Assembly: GCA_933228895.1 (NCBI GenBank)
Contig: OW121848.1
Coordinates: forward strand, 133,814,615-133,878,614
Source: Platycnemis pennipes
Lineage: Eukaryota > Arthropoda > Insecta > Odonata > Platycnemididae
Direction of reading: 5' to 3'
DNA: 64,000 nt
The stretch's first letter is position 1, and every line of letters starts with the position of its first letter. Shown here piece by piece: positions 24,323 to 37,398 of the stretch. The notes below the pieces were generated by a model. The model was not told the DNA's origin. It searched no databases and worked only from the letters and a program-made list of their open reading frames with translations. The position numbers and the translations under genes were made by a program.

Positions 24323-25102
24323 AGGAGGAAATATGTGGCGCTTTGATATAAATGTCGCTATCTTCTCCCCTGGGGCAGGGAACATTGAATAAAAAAATAC
24401 ACTCGTCAATTTGGGAGCATCTTCAACATTGACATATCGGAGAATTGAGCATGGATAGGAGTAGGAGCAACTTTATTTTTTTCCGAAATTTAATGGCAAA
24501 AATGGTGGAAATCCTTAAGGAGGAAATATGTGGCGCTTTGATATAAATGTCGCTATCTTCTCCCCTGGGGCAGGGAACATTGAATAAAAAAATTACACTC
24601 GTCAATTTGGGAGCATCTTCAACATTGACATATCGGAGAATTGAGCATGGATAGGAGTAGGAGCAACTTTATTTTTTTCCGAAATTTAATGGCAAAAATG
24701 GTGGAAATCCTTAAGGAGGAAATATGTGGCGCTTTGATATAAATGTCGCTATCTTCTCCCCTGGGGCAGGGAACATTGAATAAAAAAATACACTCGTCAA
24801 TTTGGGAGCATCTTCAACATTGACATATCGGAGAATTGAGCATGGATAGGAGTAGGAGCAACTTTATTTTTTTCCGAAATTTAATGGCAAAAATGGTGGA
24901 AATCCTTAAGGAGGAAATATGTGGCGCTTTGATATAAATGTCGCTATCTTCTCCCCTGGGGCAGGGAACATTGAATAAAAAAATACACTCGTCAATTTGG
25001 GAGCATCTTCAACATTGACATATCGGAGAATTGAGCATGGATAGGAGTAGGAGCAACTTTATTTTTTTCCGAAATTTAATGGCAAAAATGGTGGAAATCC
25101 TT
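24323..25102. repeat. Four tandem copies of a 195-bp unit
   Basis: Copies start at 24323, 24518, 24714 and 24909 and appear almost identical (the second has one extra T in its poly-A/T run). Each unit runs from AGGAGGAAATATGTGGCGC to GGTGGAAATCCTT. A further ATGGTGGAAACTCTTCAAG after 25120 may be a decayed edge. Near-identity implies recent amplification or homogenisation. Confidence 0.97.
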
Positions 25103-25149
25103 ATTTGTTTTGACTCAGCCATGGTGGAAACTCTTCAAGAAAATGAGGC

Positions 25150-25640
25150 GTGAGGAGAAAGGAGAAGGGGGTGGGGCATTAAGTTCCGACGCCAACACCC
25201 CGATTACTACTGCCGCGACCGACAACACGACGGCGCATTCAAGGAAGAGTGGTGGTGTTGGTGGGCGTTGAGACGGAACGGGAGCTCGGAGAAGGTGAGG
25301 GGGGTTGGAAAAGGCGCGCGTGGCTCCCTTCGCTTGTTTGGCGTCTCATGCTTGGCCGCCCATCTCTCCTCGCTCTGGCGGCCAGCGCGCGCAAAAGGAC
25401 TGCGGCGGGGCTATTGTCACGGCGCGAGCCGTCAGACGCTCCAGTGGCTCCTTCGGACAATGGGCAGCGGGTGGAGGCGGAGAAAGATGGGATATCTAAT
25501 GTGACAGGGCATGTAATGGGGAAGGGGGTGGGGTGGGGTTTGGTTCGTTGGAGGCGCGTGGCAAATGCGGAAGTTCCGGCGGAATTAGGTCTAATGGGTT
25601 TTACGAGGATTCGCCGGCAGGGTAAAAGGGGGCTGTGCGA
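25150..25640. other. CpG-rich island about 4 kb upstream of the sens start exon
   Basis: Many CG dinucleotides between 25190 and 25450, directly after the tandem array. The ORFs across it (up to 141 codons, both strands) show no family resemblance. It may be a promoter or an enhancer; there is no decisive motif. Confidence 0.35.
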
Positions 25641-25904
25641 TATTGCCATTCATCGTCTGCGATATGCATGTTAGGTATTAATCGAATCAAGATATATTTC
25701 AAGGTGCATCGCATCTCATTACGACCTAAATAAGATAATCTCTCCGTGGCGGGATTAGAAGGTGTATACATAGCGATATTGGAGCATTCATATGCATAAT
25801 CTGTTATTAGGTTATTAGGGACTGAGGAACTGAGGTCAGAGGCCATTAGCTCCATTAAGGGTTTGTTAGTGAAGGGGCGTAAACAGGATTTCCTTGGGAA
25901 TGGA

Positions 25905-26125
25905 AGAAGGGTGAAGACAAGCCTAGTGTCTATATTATACTATTTTCAACGAAAGATGCCAAGGGGCTAGCGTTTAGCGTCCTGCGTGACGAACGGAGCA
26001 CTGAACTTGAATTGCTCATCAGACAGTTCGTAAGAGGTACGCGCACTCCAATTGAAAATCGTCGGCCACTACCGGGATTCAAACTCGGACACGTGGGATA
26101 CACTCCAGCCTCCCTCCCCCCTACC
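25905..26125 (-). mobile_element. SINE of the 14.2-kb family, minus strand
   Basis: Shares the AAGAAGGGTGAAGA start, the GCCAAGGGGCTAGCGTTTAG body (about 25957-25977) and a minus B box GAGTTTGAATCCCGG (about 26074-26090) with the copy at 14.2 kb, in the same orientation. Confidence 0.7.
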
Positions 26126-27235
26126 CACGCACCCTATTCCCAGGCAGGCAAGGTTATACTCGGAAGAGTCCTCTACCCTTGTCCATACGCTGGCGCTAGA
26201 GCTTGAAAGGAGTACCAAAGGTGTCACGCGGAAAACACTCGACTCTTTATGGCTAGCATGTGACTTACACAAGTCTTGGGGCTTTGTAATTTTAAGCTCT
26301 ACCTTCACCAATCAGACCGAATATCGGTTTGGACACTTTCTTTTTATCTTTCGAACCGCATTCCAGCTACGATATGTGAAGCTTGATGACGTAACAATAT
26401 ATATAACACACTCATATAATATCCGATGATATTGTACACGAAATCAGCAATGCTTGGAAAATGAAAAACATAATATAATTTGGATGCGATACTAATACGG
26501 TGATGAAATTCTAAATGTCTCAACGCCCATCCATATAGATATGGAGTAACGTCCCGGTTTCAATTCAGAAGGCGTGCCGCTTTGTGATATTCAAATCCAA
26601 TATCGCTTGGCCCTGACTGGGGAAGAGCCCAACGTCAGGTGACTCACATTTGAAAGAGTTGAACGGGTTAGGTGTCACAGAGTTGGTGTTGAAGGAGTTC
26701 CTGTCATTCGGAGAAAAACAAAGTAAACAGCGGATGGAAATACGGTTATTGTTGGGATTGCGTAGCAAAAGGATTGAAATACATATTATTGTCACGCACC
26801 GTCTTTCCTTCTATCCAATTTGGTCTGAGTGAAGGACAAAGGACGTTTCACCTTCCTCCGTAGCTCTGCTCTTATGGTGGTGATTCGTGGAAACGAAATG
26901 TGAAAACTCTTGACACCTGAAGGACATGGATATCGTTCGAGCGAAGAGATTAAATTCTTTACTAAATTGCAGCTTGAACAGTGGAATATACACGCAGAAT
27001 ACACATTAGAAACGGTGGTTACTATTAACAAGATACTCTGATTACTCAATGTAGAGAGGTAAAGGTTATTAAAATAGTCAAGAACCTATGGAAATGAATA
27101 CATTCTGGAATGATTAGGGGTGAAAAAACTTGAATTTTTTAACGAAAAAAAAAATTTGTCTTCAAGCATCAGATGTTTTTCGATATTTAACACTATATTT
27201 AGATTAGATGTTTTTCGATATTTTATTTATTGTTT

Positions 27236-27635
27236 TAGGGATGGGTCGGTTCCGGTTCGGTTCTTAACTTCGGTTCTCGGTTCCGATTCTCGGTTCCGGT
27301 TCTTAATTTACCACTTCCTTTGCATTGCTCAATGGTAATATAAGGTAATCAATAATCATTTTCAGAGGCATACTGCTTCAAAAAGAATACTTCATTATAT
27401 TTTTGTGTATAGTCATTTTAACGACTGAATTAGAATAATCCGCGGCAACTTTGAAGCATGTAAGTACACTATTTCACCAGGTTTTAATGTGAAGCCTCCA
27501 CTTTCGGAGTGTGAGTAGGTTTCAAACTGGTTTTCGCGCCAATTATATCGGTACCGATTATTTTTGGCCTCGGTTCCGGTTCCGGTTCTAAGCTGAAGAA
27601 CCGGTGGAACCAAGAACCGAACCGACCCATCCCTA
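27236..27635. mobile_element. 400-bp hAT-like MITE
   Basis: Ends TAGGGATGGGTCGGTTC and GAACCGACCCATCCCTA are perfect 17-bp inverted repeats of the GGGATGGG type seen in many hAT MITEs. The inner sides contain multiple CGGTTCCGGTTC subterminal repeats, inverted at the other end. No ORF; the 8-bp duplication expected of hAT is not clear. Confidence 0.7.
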
Positions 27636-28869
27636 CTATTTATAATGCCCATACATGAAGGTAATAGAACTTTATTTTCAAAATTAAAGCTTACGTATTT
27701 TCTAGGTAATACACCAATCTTCTTGCTGGACGAACGACTTGATTCGAAAAATTCGAAACAGTCTCATCAGAATTTCTACCGACTCTCCGAAAAATAAAAT
27801 AATAATATGGAGGTTTCCAATAACTACAACCATGAAATAAACTTTTTTTGGACGCTAACGGCATCAGTCGTGTTTCATTTCTGTCGTAGTGATAGCATTC
27901 AGAGAAGGGCTATAATTTTCCTAGAATTTCCGCCAACACTGCAATGGCCATTAATGCAAAATTTCTGGAGGTATTGCGGAAATTATTTGGAAATAGAAGA
28001 CTGTTTCTATGTTCTTTACATAATGTTTTCGTGAAAAATTAATTGTGAGGAGAACTATGGGTTTTTTTCTGGTTGTGAAGGAATGTGCTGGCTCACCTAT
28101 GATTCGCTAAATGCATAACGCCGCCTTACGCTTGCGTGTTAAATCAGGCGTTAAAGTCTCCACAAGTGAAGCGTAGATCATCTGTGACGTCTATATAGAC
28201 TCTTTGACGCCTTAATCTCCTAATTTCTTAGGTTTCACGATGCCGATTCTTACTGAATAACCGTAATGCTATTTGCTGCGCGAATATAGCTTTTTTAGAC
28301 TGAGTGCCAATCGTTGGGAAATAAGTAGGCACCACAGAACACGAACTCGGAATCTTCTCAAGTTCTACGGACAATATTTCCCTGTGTTTGAGATAGATAT
28401 TGCATAATCTAACATTATGAACAACAATTCATCCTGAATTCGGAGTATTTACTCAATTGAAGAAAAGCATTTTGCAGTCATTCAATTAGTATTCAATTAT
28501 GAAATACAACAAGCTGAAAATTGGTTATTTTGGCAACCTATCACTTTTAATAACGATTATGATTGCTTATATGCGCCAATTGTAGCGTAGAAACCATTTA
28601 TTTTAACCGATCTCCAAATCTTTTTTCTTTCCCTACTTTTATTTTAGCGTGCAAATTTTCTGGCAGCGCCTGAATTGTGATGTGATCTACTCACAAAATA
28701 CGCTTCACTTTCGCTAATAATTATTTCATATGATCCTCATAAATGAAAGTAAATATTTAGTAAAAGGTGAAATGTCTCTTCGCCAAAACTAACTAAACCT
28801 TGCGCGCCATCTCTTGGTCGCCACTCTTGGGCAATGGGTGATATAAACCCCCGCCGATTTCACAGAAAA

Positions 28870-28965
28870 TTGACTTTGGCTCGGTGGTGTAATGGTGAGC
28901 ATACCGAACCGAAAAATTGGGGGTTATTGGTTAACCTCCCGGCTGAGTCAAAATTTTACCTGTTA
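28870..28965 (+). mobile_element. tRNA-like SINE head
   Basis: TGGTGTAATGGTGAGCA resembles an A box; GGTTAACCTCCCGG takes the place of a decayed B box. The head could fold as a tRNA-like cloverleaf closed by GGCTCGG/CCGGCTG-type ends, but is too degenerate for a real tRNA gene. Confidence 0.45.
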
Positions 28966-30278
28966 TGATCTGGCTTGATTCCATCTTCAACACCTTCCTT
29001 GGGTTCGTCCTTTTATGTGTTACCAATCCATATTCCTTATTCTATCCTTTGTATATTTTAATTCGCCTCTGAGCGTATTTTCGTGTATAGTTGTATAAAA
29101 TTATTTTAAAGTGTACGTTAAACATATTCAGCATGACTAGCATTTTGCCGGTGAAATATAAAATTTAAATTGGCTACAGTTTGTTTGCTAAGCGCTTTGG
29201 CCGACTTAACTAGACAGGACTTACGAGTCGGCCTCCTAATTTTCTCCATTCTGCCATTTCGCAAGTCGTTTCGAGTGAGGGAGGGTCATAAAGCACCGCC
29301 GAAGGAGAAATTAGTCCGCCCTTATCGGCGCGCAATCTGGTGTCGCAACACCGCCCGTCTTTTTCGATGGTTTCAACGGCTGACGACGTCGAAGTGGCTA
29401 TGCTAAACAAATGCGATGGAACATGGAGAACTCGTTCCAAGGTGATTGTTCACCGCTAGTCTGCGATTTGATATTATACCATTAAGAAACTCAAGGCTGC
29501 ACAAAATGCCGAGAGTAAACATCCTATTCGGTACTCAATACCTACTTTGGTAAACTTAGATTTTCATGGTGAAAACAGCTTTGCATTACCTAATGTAGAT
29601 TGCTAATTTGAGAATCAAAGCATTTTTCATTTTTAAATTGGCGTGATTCTATAGAAACATCTAAGACTCTTCCAAATCACATGGGCCATGCAGTTTTGCA
29701 AACTCCGTATTGGAACGCACTACTCCGTTGATAAAAAAGGGAACTCCTATTGCGCGATTCATACAAAGAGGTTATGAAAAACAATGCAAGCACTTATATC
29801 AAAGCGAAGTAACTGTTGCCCGAGAGAACGACATCCAAATGTACGTGTAGAGAGCGCACTCCATTCAGCCGAAAATGTATGTGGTGTTGCGACATATTGT
29901 TAGTTGTTATATAACCGACTTCACTTCTAAGAGGAATAAATTTACTGAAATACCTAAGCAGCTCCACATACTACTCAGCTTCCAATTTTAAACTGATAAC
30001 CTACTGATCATGAAAGGATTGTGCAAGTGCTTAACAGTAGCGAGGGCAATGTTTTCATTAAATCTGGGGTTGCTTGACAACCTCACGCGGAATAGTGTAA
30101 ATACGCTAGTTTACATATTAGTAGCATAGATTAAGAATCTGGAGCACGTATTCAAAATAGCCTATAGGCAATATTTTAAACTTTAAAACCACAAATATAA
30201 CATTCATAAAGTAATAGTGCCTATATTAAGGATTAAGAATTTACAACAGTTTGTTGCATCGTATTGCTATTATAACCT

Positions 30279-30717
30279 TATAATGATGTATATTATTGAC
30301 CACTATATTTTTATGTAGAATTGGTTAATTTTCTGGAGTAGTTTGGTTCTATATTCAATTTTGTTAAAATATATATATTTTTTTTAAAAGTAAAAGATAC
30401 ATACACAAATAAATATTCTTTATGTAATAATAAAAAAAAATTTTGTTTGTTTTCGTTTTTTGTAACCAAGAAACATAACATTGTTGTTGTTGTTTATAAA
30501 AAATTGTCACCAAAAGGTATGTACAAGATTTTCTCTGTAATCATTTTTTTTCCTCTCTTTAAATTTTGATCCTAGACTGTAAAAATTAATGAAAATGTAA
30601 AAACTTCAATTATGTATCAAATAATGATGATGCCGCCCTGATGATGCCGCAATAAAGAGGCGAAACGTCGGCTAAATTGGTGTTTTCTCATATCGACCAA
30701 ACTACTCCAGAAAATTA
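30279..30717 (+). mobile_element. Foldback-type element A3 with 13-bp target duplication
   Basis: A perfect direct repeat GCTATTATAACCT flanks it (30266-30278 and 30718-30730). The outer arms are about 25 bp (near 30323-30351 and 30694-30717) around a 340-bp AT-rich middle, so this member has a long spacer instead of a short loop. The right side carries a well-formed hammerhead-like core (30638-30669). No ORF is visible. Confidence 0.8.
30638..30669 (+). ncRNA. Hammerhead-like core in element A3
   Basis: CTGATGA, extra T, stem GCC/GGC with a 10-nt loop, GAA, palindrome ACGT, C (GTC triplet). GCC directly before the core complements GGC directly after the cleavage-site C, a three-base-pair stem I. 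This is the closest match in the window to the canonical CUGAUGA box. Confidence 0.5.
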
Positions 30718-30754
30718 GCTATTATAACCTAGATTTTTAACCAAAGAAACGAAC

Positions 30755-30835
30755 TGAACATCTGCGCCCGGGATTGGAACCAACGAATCATAGGTTACCA
30801 GGCTAGCACACTAACTAACTACCTGGTTATCGTGG
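30755..30835 (-). mobile_element. tRNA-derived SINE head, minus strand
   Basis: Minus strand GGTAGTTAGTTAGTGTGC (about 30803-30823) followed by TTGGTTCCAATCCCGGGC (about 30766-30785). Confidence 0.55.
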
Positions 30836-31081
30836 CCAGCATTTTTGTGACGCCGAAAAAACAAAAACTTTCAAACGATCCAACTAACGAGTTAGAGAAT
30901 GGGATTTGGCAACAGGCGAAGCCAAAAAGAAAATCATTGTCAACATCAGCCCCCATCTATTTCCGACGCGAGAATGGATTGAAGAAAAAAAATACAATGA
31001 CGCGGGGTGTGGCGTACGAAAAAAAAAATGAAGGCAGGCGCGGATGGGTCCGGCAGGATTCACGAAGCGCGCGACTCGTCG

Positions 31082-31944
31082 CACAGTGGGGTCAAATCGC
31101 AATTCGCCAGAAAAAAGTCCAAAACAGCTTTTTATAAGATAACGTCTTGAAACTTGGCACATATACACACAAATGATTGGTGATTATGGAATGGTAAGTA
31201 ATTTTTCATAGGCATTACCCATTACTTAGATACAGAGGCTCAAACACGACCAAATTTCGAAATAAGCGACCGCTCTCATTTTATACGAAAATCTTAAATG
31301 TTGAGCAGATATAGGAGTAATTATAGGATTTTTATGAAATAAAAAACATTGCCAAATGTGAACAGGGTACTTTGGCTATACTATGCATATGTTGCAGACA
31401 TTTTTGACCATATTTGAGTGCTATTACGTCACAAAATGGCGGACCGTTTTTTAGACAAAATTTTACATAAAGTAGACAATACAATCCTTATTCGGAAAAT
31501 GGTCTTTATGATACTTCATCAGAGTATAAATTGAAAACACTTCTAGGTTATTCCGTAAAAATATTTTTTTAAAGTTTGCGACGCCGAGAATAAACTCGAT
31601 TTTTCGATCGCGCGTCCGTAAAAATATCTGAAACTTATGCACAGTATAGGCAAAGTACCCTGTTCACAATTGGTAATGTTTTTTATTTCATAAAAATCCT
31701 TTAATTACTGCTATATCTGCTCAACTTTTAAGATTTTCGAAGAGAATGAGAGTGGGCGCTTTTTTAGAAATTTGGTCATGTTTGAGCCTCTGTATCTAAG
31801 TAAAGGGTAATACCCTTGAAAAATGACTTACCATTCCATAATCACCAATCATTTGTGCGTATAAGTGCCAGGTTTCAAGACGTTATCTCATGAAAAGCAG
31901 TTTTGGACTTTTGTCCGACAATTTTGCGATTTGACCCCACTGTG
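31082..31944. mobile_element. 863-bp non-coding element with about 330-bp inverted terminal repeats
   Basis: CACAGTGGGGTCAAATCGC at the left is mirrored by GCGATTTGACCCCACTGTG at the right. The arms (about 31082-31411 and 31615-31944) are diverged but alignable throughout. The central 200 bp is unique and has no transposase. The superfamily cannot be assigned from the termini. Confidence 0.8.
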
Positions 31945-31959
31945 AGTCGCGACGTTCGC

Positions 31960-32335
31960 GGGGAATGGGCCGGACGGGAGCGGTGAAAATTAAAGTGTGT
32001 GCCTGATTGACAGCGGAAAGCGACGTGGTGCGGGAAGATGTGGGGGAGAGAGGGGGTGGACGCTCTTGCCAAGCGGTGGGCCAATGTGTTTCCGCCGCCC
32101 CTCCATCCCGGAGGCCCGCATCCGTACCGCGCCCCCCCCCCCACCCCGCCCGCGGACGAAATTCGCGATTCGTCAGTCGAAAAGCACAGGAGGGTCGCGA
32201 AGGGGTTAGGAGGAGGAATGAGAGAGGGAGAGGGGAGGGGTTAAAGGGAGATGTGGATGGGGAGACCTGGTTTATGGAGCCGGGAAACAATTGGTATGGG
32301 GTTAAGCGGGTGAATACACAAGCCACTCTTATATT
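31960..32335. other. GC-rich island next to the 863-bp element
   Basis: CpG-rich, with a run of C's at 32132-32142 and purine-rich plus strand from 32190. No coding family recognised. Confidence 0.35.
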
Positions 32336-33395
32336 GGGGCGATAACAGACGTGGAAAACACGGTGGTGTGAGACGGGTTTCCCCTTTTATTCATCTTGAT
32401 TCCCTTCTCCATATACCTCTCGGGGTCATCGCTCTGCACAGCTTTAGGGCCCATTCTTTTTGTCCTCTATTCCGGGAGGAAGAAAAAAATATATGTGCGT
32501 TTCAAAAGCTGTCTCATCTTAGTGGGACCTTGGTGACAAAAGAAAAGAATGCTGTACAATTATTTGACAAACTGTTCGAATTGTCCCATCTGAAGCGGTT
32601 CCTTCTGGCCCCAAACTTGGAAAGTTTAAATTAGGGCTCATCCACCCACGCCTTTATTGGGGTCTCGTAAGCACTCTAAATGATGCTAAAAATGGTAATT
32701 TAGAAAATTGAGAGAAAAATTGCTTTAACGAAATCATAGGTATCGTCGTTGGTGATCATTTTCAATTGTATTGTATCGTATAACTTTTTTTTAGTTATTG
32801 ATTCATCTGTACCAATAGTTAACCATGAAAGCTATAGAAACCATGAGCGCATGGCATGGGGTGAATATTTATTTACTATGCACTAAGGACATGTATATTA
32901 AGGTTATGCTACTACCTATTCCTTACACATGCAATTACAAATTGTTATAAACTACAAACGAATTAAACTTTTAAATATTACGTGACGCATTCCTTTGGAT
33001 TCAATATGACGTCTGGTATAGGAGTCATATGTACGGATGGATCCAATAGTTTTTTTTCAAGTTCTATGTTAAGATGGCCCATGCATACGGACCTACTATC
33101 TGATATTTATCCAGTGCATTCTCATCCTTTCTTGCCCTTTGGAAGACTCTCTAACTCAAACCGTAAGGTAGTCTCTTTAAATTCAATATTGAGGTCGAAT
33201 CCACCGTGATTCTTGGAAGTTTTCAGAATAACATTAGCTTCTGTGTCATGCAAGTAAACTCAAAATGCACTGAACGATTCAGCATAACTTACTTACGGTA
33301 AGAATGCGTTTTTTAAATGTACTTATTCTTGAAGCAGGCTAGAATTTTATTATGACATTACACAGATACCACAGATCATCCATATATATGTTGCT

Positions 33396-33617
33396 TATAA
33401 AGAGGAAATCCTCAGGCTTCACTTGGTGGAACCGCATAGTAAATAAAATGATCACTTGGTAAGATTCCACAAATTTTATTTTTCCCGACCTAGGTTTCGA
33501 TTGGTTTGACAATCATTATCAAGGTTAATGATTACCTTGATAATGATTGTCAAACCAATCGAAACCTAGGTCGGGAAAAATAAAATTTGTGGAATCTTAC
33601 CAAGTGATCATTTTATT
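33396..33617 (+). mobile_element. Foldback element A2 with 11-bp target duplication
   Basis: Arms 33441-33525 and 33534-33618 (85 bp) are perfect inverted repeats around an 8-nt loop. The head contains TCAGGCTTCACTTGGTGGAA, matching A1 at most positions. The target duplication TATATGTTGCT lies at 33385-33395 and 33618-33628. Element length (222 bp) is nearly that of A1 (224 bp), yet the arm sequences match only at short islands (CCACAA, TTTATT, CGACC..GGTTTCG). Confidence 0.85.
33537..33572 (+). ncRNA. Hammerhead-like core in foldback A2 (mirror copy on minus strand at 33487-33522)
   Basis: TTGATAA in place of CTGANGA, extra T, stem GATTG/CAATC with loop TCAAAC, GAA, palindrome ACCTAGGT, C (GTC). 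Compared with the consensus, positions equivalent to C3 and G8 are U and A, a change that keeps the known 3-8 base pair. Confidence 0.5.
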
Positions 33618-33629
33618 TATATGTTGCTA

Positions 33630-36600
33630 TTGAAACCTGCTTTGAACTGATTACATGATTATCGCGTTATTTAAGATGCCTTGAAAGTATGCTTTAAATA
33701 GATTACGATTTAATTTATTTAATAAACAAACTATGAGTGGCAATTATTGAAAATTTAAAAACGACAAGTTTAGCCATGTTTATATTAGACTCAAGGAGAT
33801 TTTAACTATTCTTCGAATAGCCAATAATTTAAAATTTTCTTACCTAGGGTGTCATCCAATAACAATAGGTACTTGTAAAATATCGTGATTTTATAATGCT
33901 TATTGAACCTTAATGGACATGGTTCTTGATGATGAGTCTTAAAAAATTATAGTTGATGAAATAAATAAGATTTAGGAAAGTACATTGATACATTATTTTA
34001 ATACAAAATTTCAGACTTGCGCCGCTTCAGATGGGAATTTTTTTGTTTATTCATTCGTTTTTTGTTAGTTCGTTCAAATGCAGATAATTTGCCCGCAGTT
34101 TAGCAAAGTTGAATATACAAGCCAAGAAGATGGAATAAAAATACGTTAATATTTCTGGGAAAAACTGGTTTTCGGGGATAGGGAAGATAAGGATGTTTTC
34201 CAAGGACAAAATCCCAAAAAACATGTTCCCCTTCCGTTGGAAGTGATATTTATTTCGACAGTTTTCCTTGGAGATTAAGTACGTACGAGAAACTGAAGAT
34301 AGTACGAATATGTTATGAGTTTAACCAATTACTCAAATGTGGCCACTCTTGTTATGTTTGCAAATCAAAAACGAGGGCTCAAGAAAAACGAAACGTATAC
34401 GTCGAACCAGTTATGAAAATAGTTATAAGGGTAATCTAATAAAAAGGTTAGGGACAAATGTTCAACATGAAATTTGTTCTTTTATAAAAGTAAAATGAAG
34501 TCTTCTCATTCATAATCTCGACGACTAATTATCACCTATTGAAATACGGCCTTGAAATACGTCTCTGGAATTGCGGCCATTGTGTGTTGCGTTTCATTAG
34601 ATTATAGGCTTGAGAATATCCGCTGCTTTCCTCGTGCTTGGCTCTCAGGAAGGCAAGCCTAAGAAAAAGTATTCCCTTACATACGCATTTAAGGTTGCCA
34701 AAAAACATATAGGTTAAATTTGATGATAGCATTCATTAGCAAAAGTTTCGTGCTTTTGACGAGGTTCCTACAGGTAAAACCTTGGAGAAGAGATTCGTTA
34801 AAGAATTTCGAGATAAAGCCCACATAATTTCTCTTTCACAAAAATATTGATGGGGACGTTGCTGGGAATGAGTTATGAGGTTAAATCTGACTTCCTCGAC
34901 TAATATCCTAAAAGTAGGAGGAATTTCATTCTCGAAGAGACATGAATAGTGCTCACGTTTGAGATTCTCATTTAGTGACAAAAAATTGTGACAATTCCTC
35001 TATATCTTAGGCTGAATAAATATCGTAAATAAATCCTTAAACTTAAGATTAGCACTATGGATAATTAACTGGTACGAAAACATTTCATTCAAAAATTGCT
35101 ATTTTACAAATCGCAACAAAAATAGGAAACGCTTATTTCTCTGGTAGCCTGTCGTTTTTCAGAATATAATGCAAAATACAGTTATGGTTGGATGGGTATA
35201 ATGGAAGTAAACACGCAAATCAGAAGTAATACTAGCTAGACCATACGCTAGATTAGATAGTCTAATACTGCCTAGATCATGTGCACTAGATAATGGCAAC
35301 AGCTTTCTTCATGTCAATTTTTATCCCTACCAGTGTATAAAAACAACCAAATATCGTATACATAGTACATTTGACGTTACAAATGCTTTAAAGACACCTA
35401 ACCTGATGTTAGAAATGCACTATTGCTGTATTATTGTACATCCATACAAAATATGAGAAAGTTTTTATTTACGTTTTAAGATATAAAATCTATAAAAAAT
35501 AATAAAAGTGGGTTTTATACTGGAAGCATTCAAAACTTGCCATTGGGCAACACTATATCCTCAAATATATATTTCATTATGCTGAAATCAATTCTAGATA
35601 ATGGGTTCAGCCTCTCCCTCACTATTTCCGGTTACAAATTCAAGCCAATACAAACGTAATACGAGCTTACAATGCACATTGGATCACATAGGATAGAATT
35701 TTAAAAAGGCCGAATAAATATTTTTAAAAAAACAAATTTTCGGGAGATATCAACGAGCGTTAAAAAAACTTTAAGACGCCGGAATGTGGGGAGTAACCTA
35801 CCAGAGTGTGGAAAAGTTACATATTCCACCAGTGATTTTAAGATTTGAAGTCTCTAGTACCCAGCTTGCATATTATTTCCTCGCAAAGACTCCTCGATTT
35901 TCTTAATTCATTGATACGACTGCCAGTACTATAAAACATCCTATTTGAGGTATTGAAGCGTAAAACTTACAAATATAAACCTCTTCCTTTCTGAACTAGA
36001 AAGAAGGGATAACAGCCATTTTTTATCGGGACCATCTTTTAAAAATGTTGGTTTTTGGAAAAATTACAGTGGTTTTGCTAAACTGATTATTGACAGGTGG
36101 TTTTTCCTCGATAAGGATTCAGCAAGCTTTGTTTTTGACTCAAATATATATGAGAGCGTGCCACACTGCGGCATTTAAAATGGAAAGGAACACTAAGGGG
36201 TTTGGCTTGAAACATAAGATAAGTGGTATAAATGAGAAGCCTAACACCAGTGGACTGGTATGCCGCGAGATCATTGCGGGAGAACGAAAAATGCTCAGCA
36301 GGACCAAATAATGAATCAATTACTCCTACACAGGACAAAAGGTGAAAGACGTGGGGGGACTTCTTCCTAACCTAATTACTAATTACTGAAAAGTGCTGGC
36401 TGTTGCTGGTAATGGAGAGGGAAGCACTATTGCACAAACAAATAATCCAAGAATGGTACCCCAAGATTGCAACCTCAGTCTGAGGGATGTTGCCAACTTA
36501 GGAGGTTGGGAATCACTTGCCTTGGAATAATGGGCAGCAAGAAAGAATAAAAAATAGGAGAAGAAGCGAGTTAATTATTACAAACTCTGGCAATTAATAC

Positions 36601-37370
36601 TTTTTTCAATTTTATTATGCGTATAAAATGAAGTAGAAATAGCCAAAATGAACGGCAGAAACATTTGCAGGAAGTGATCGATTTTCAAACACAAGAACTG
36701 ATAAGGAAAATCCTTCATATAATTTTCAGCTTAAAACTATGGTATTTCCAACTATAAGCCAATTAAAATTACCACGAATGTCTTCAATCATAATTTAATG
36801 GAAAATACTGTCATAATTTGGCAAAACCTTTGGACTACTTAGGACGCGAAAAGAGTAAATGTGACATCTTGATGAAAGAAATGCATGGAGATATTTGAAT
36901 TTTTACCAGTTGATTGTAAACAAATTGTTTACTTTTTTCAATGGCAGATTCTAAATCAAATAAACAATGTTTCCCGAAGCATGGGTATACTAAAATATTT
37001 ATCTACTTATTATGCTTCGCTGAATCATAATGCATGTACCATAATCAAAAGAGGATGCTGCTTGGCATTAATCACACAATAGGCCTTTGTTTAAAACAAT
37101 TTTTCGTGAATTGCAATCATGAGCACAGCAATGCACTCCAATTCTTTGAAGAAATAAAAATATCAAATTGCCGTTTTCCAAACTCCTTAAATGAAAGAAA
37201 AGGCGGAAGACCGAAGGATGCGCAACATTTTTTAATTACCTAATCCAACATCTACTGGTACCGAGAACGAGTGGTAAAAAACTGATTGGAGAAAATGCTC
37301 GGAAGCAGAAAGAAGACTTTCCAGCACCTACTATGGTCATACTTAGGCTATTTAGGTCCTTCACGAAAAT
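33630..37370. other. AT-rich stretch, nothing recognised
   Basis: No ORF with a family signature, no clear repeat structure. Confidence 0.4.
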
Positions 37371-37398
37371 CATCAGGGAATTATTTCTATGAACTCAC

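Larger units (their letters stand above)
26130..30265. other. Mostly unassigned flank
   Basis: Apart from the hAT-like MITE (27236-27635) and the tRNA-like head at 28.87 kb, I see only AT-rich sequence. The word AGATGTTTTTCGATATTTA occurs twice at about 27171 and 27205. There is a CpG-containing patch at 29190-29420. Confidence 0.4.

Noticed and set aside
24323..25102. CRISPR array
   Set aside because: The units are contiguous 195-bp tandem repeats with no short repeat/unique spacer pattern, in a eukaryotic context.
28870..28965. Functional tRNA gene
   Set aside because: The B box is degenerate and the cloverleaf arms do not pair properly; better explained as a SINE head. The same applies to the other tRNA-like heads.
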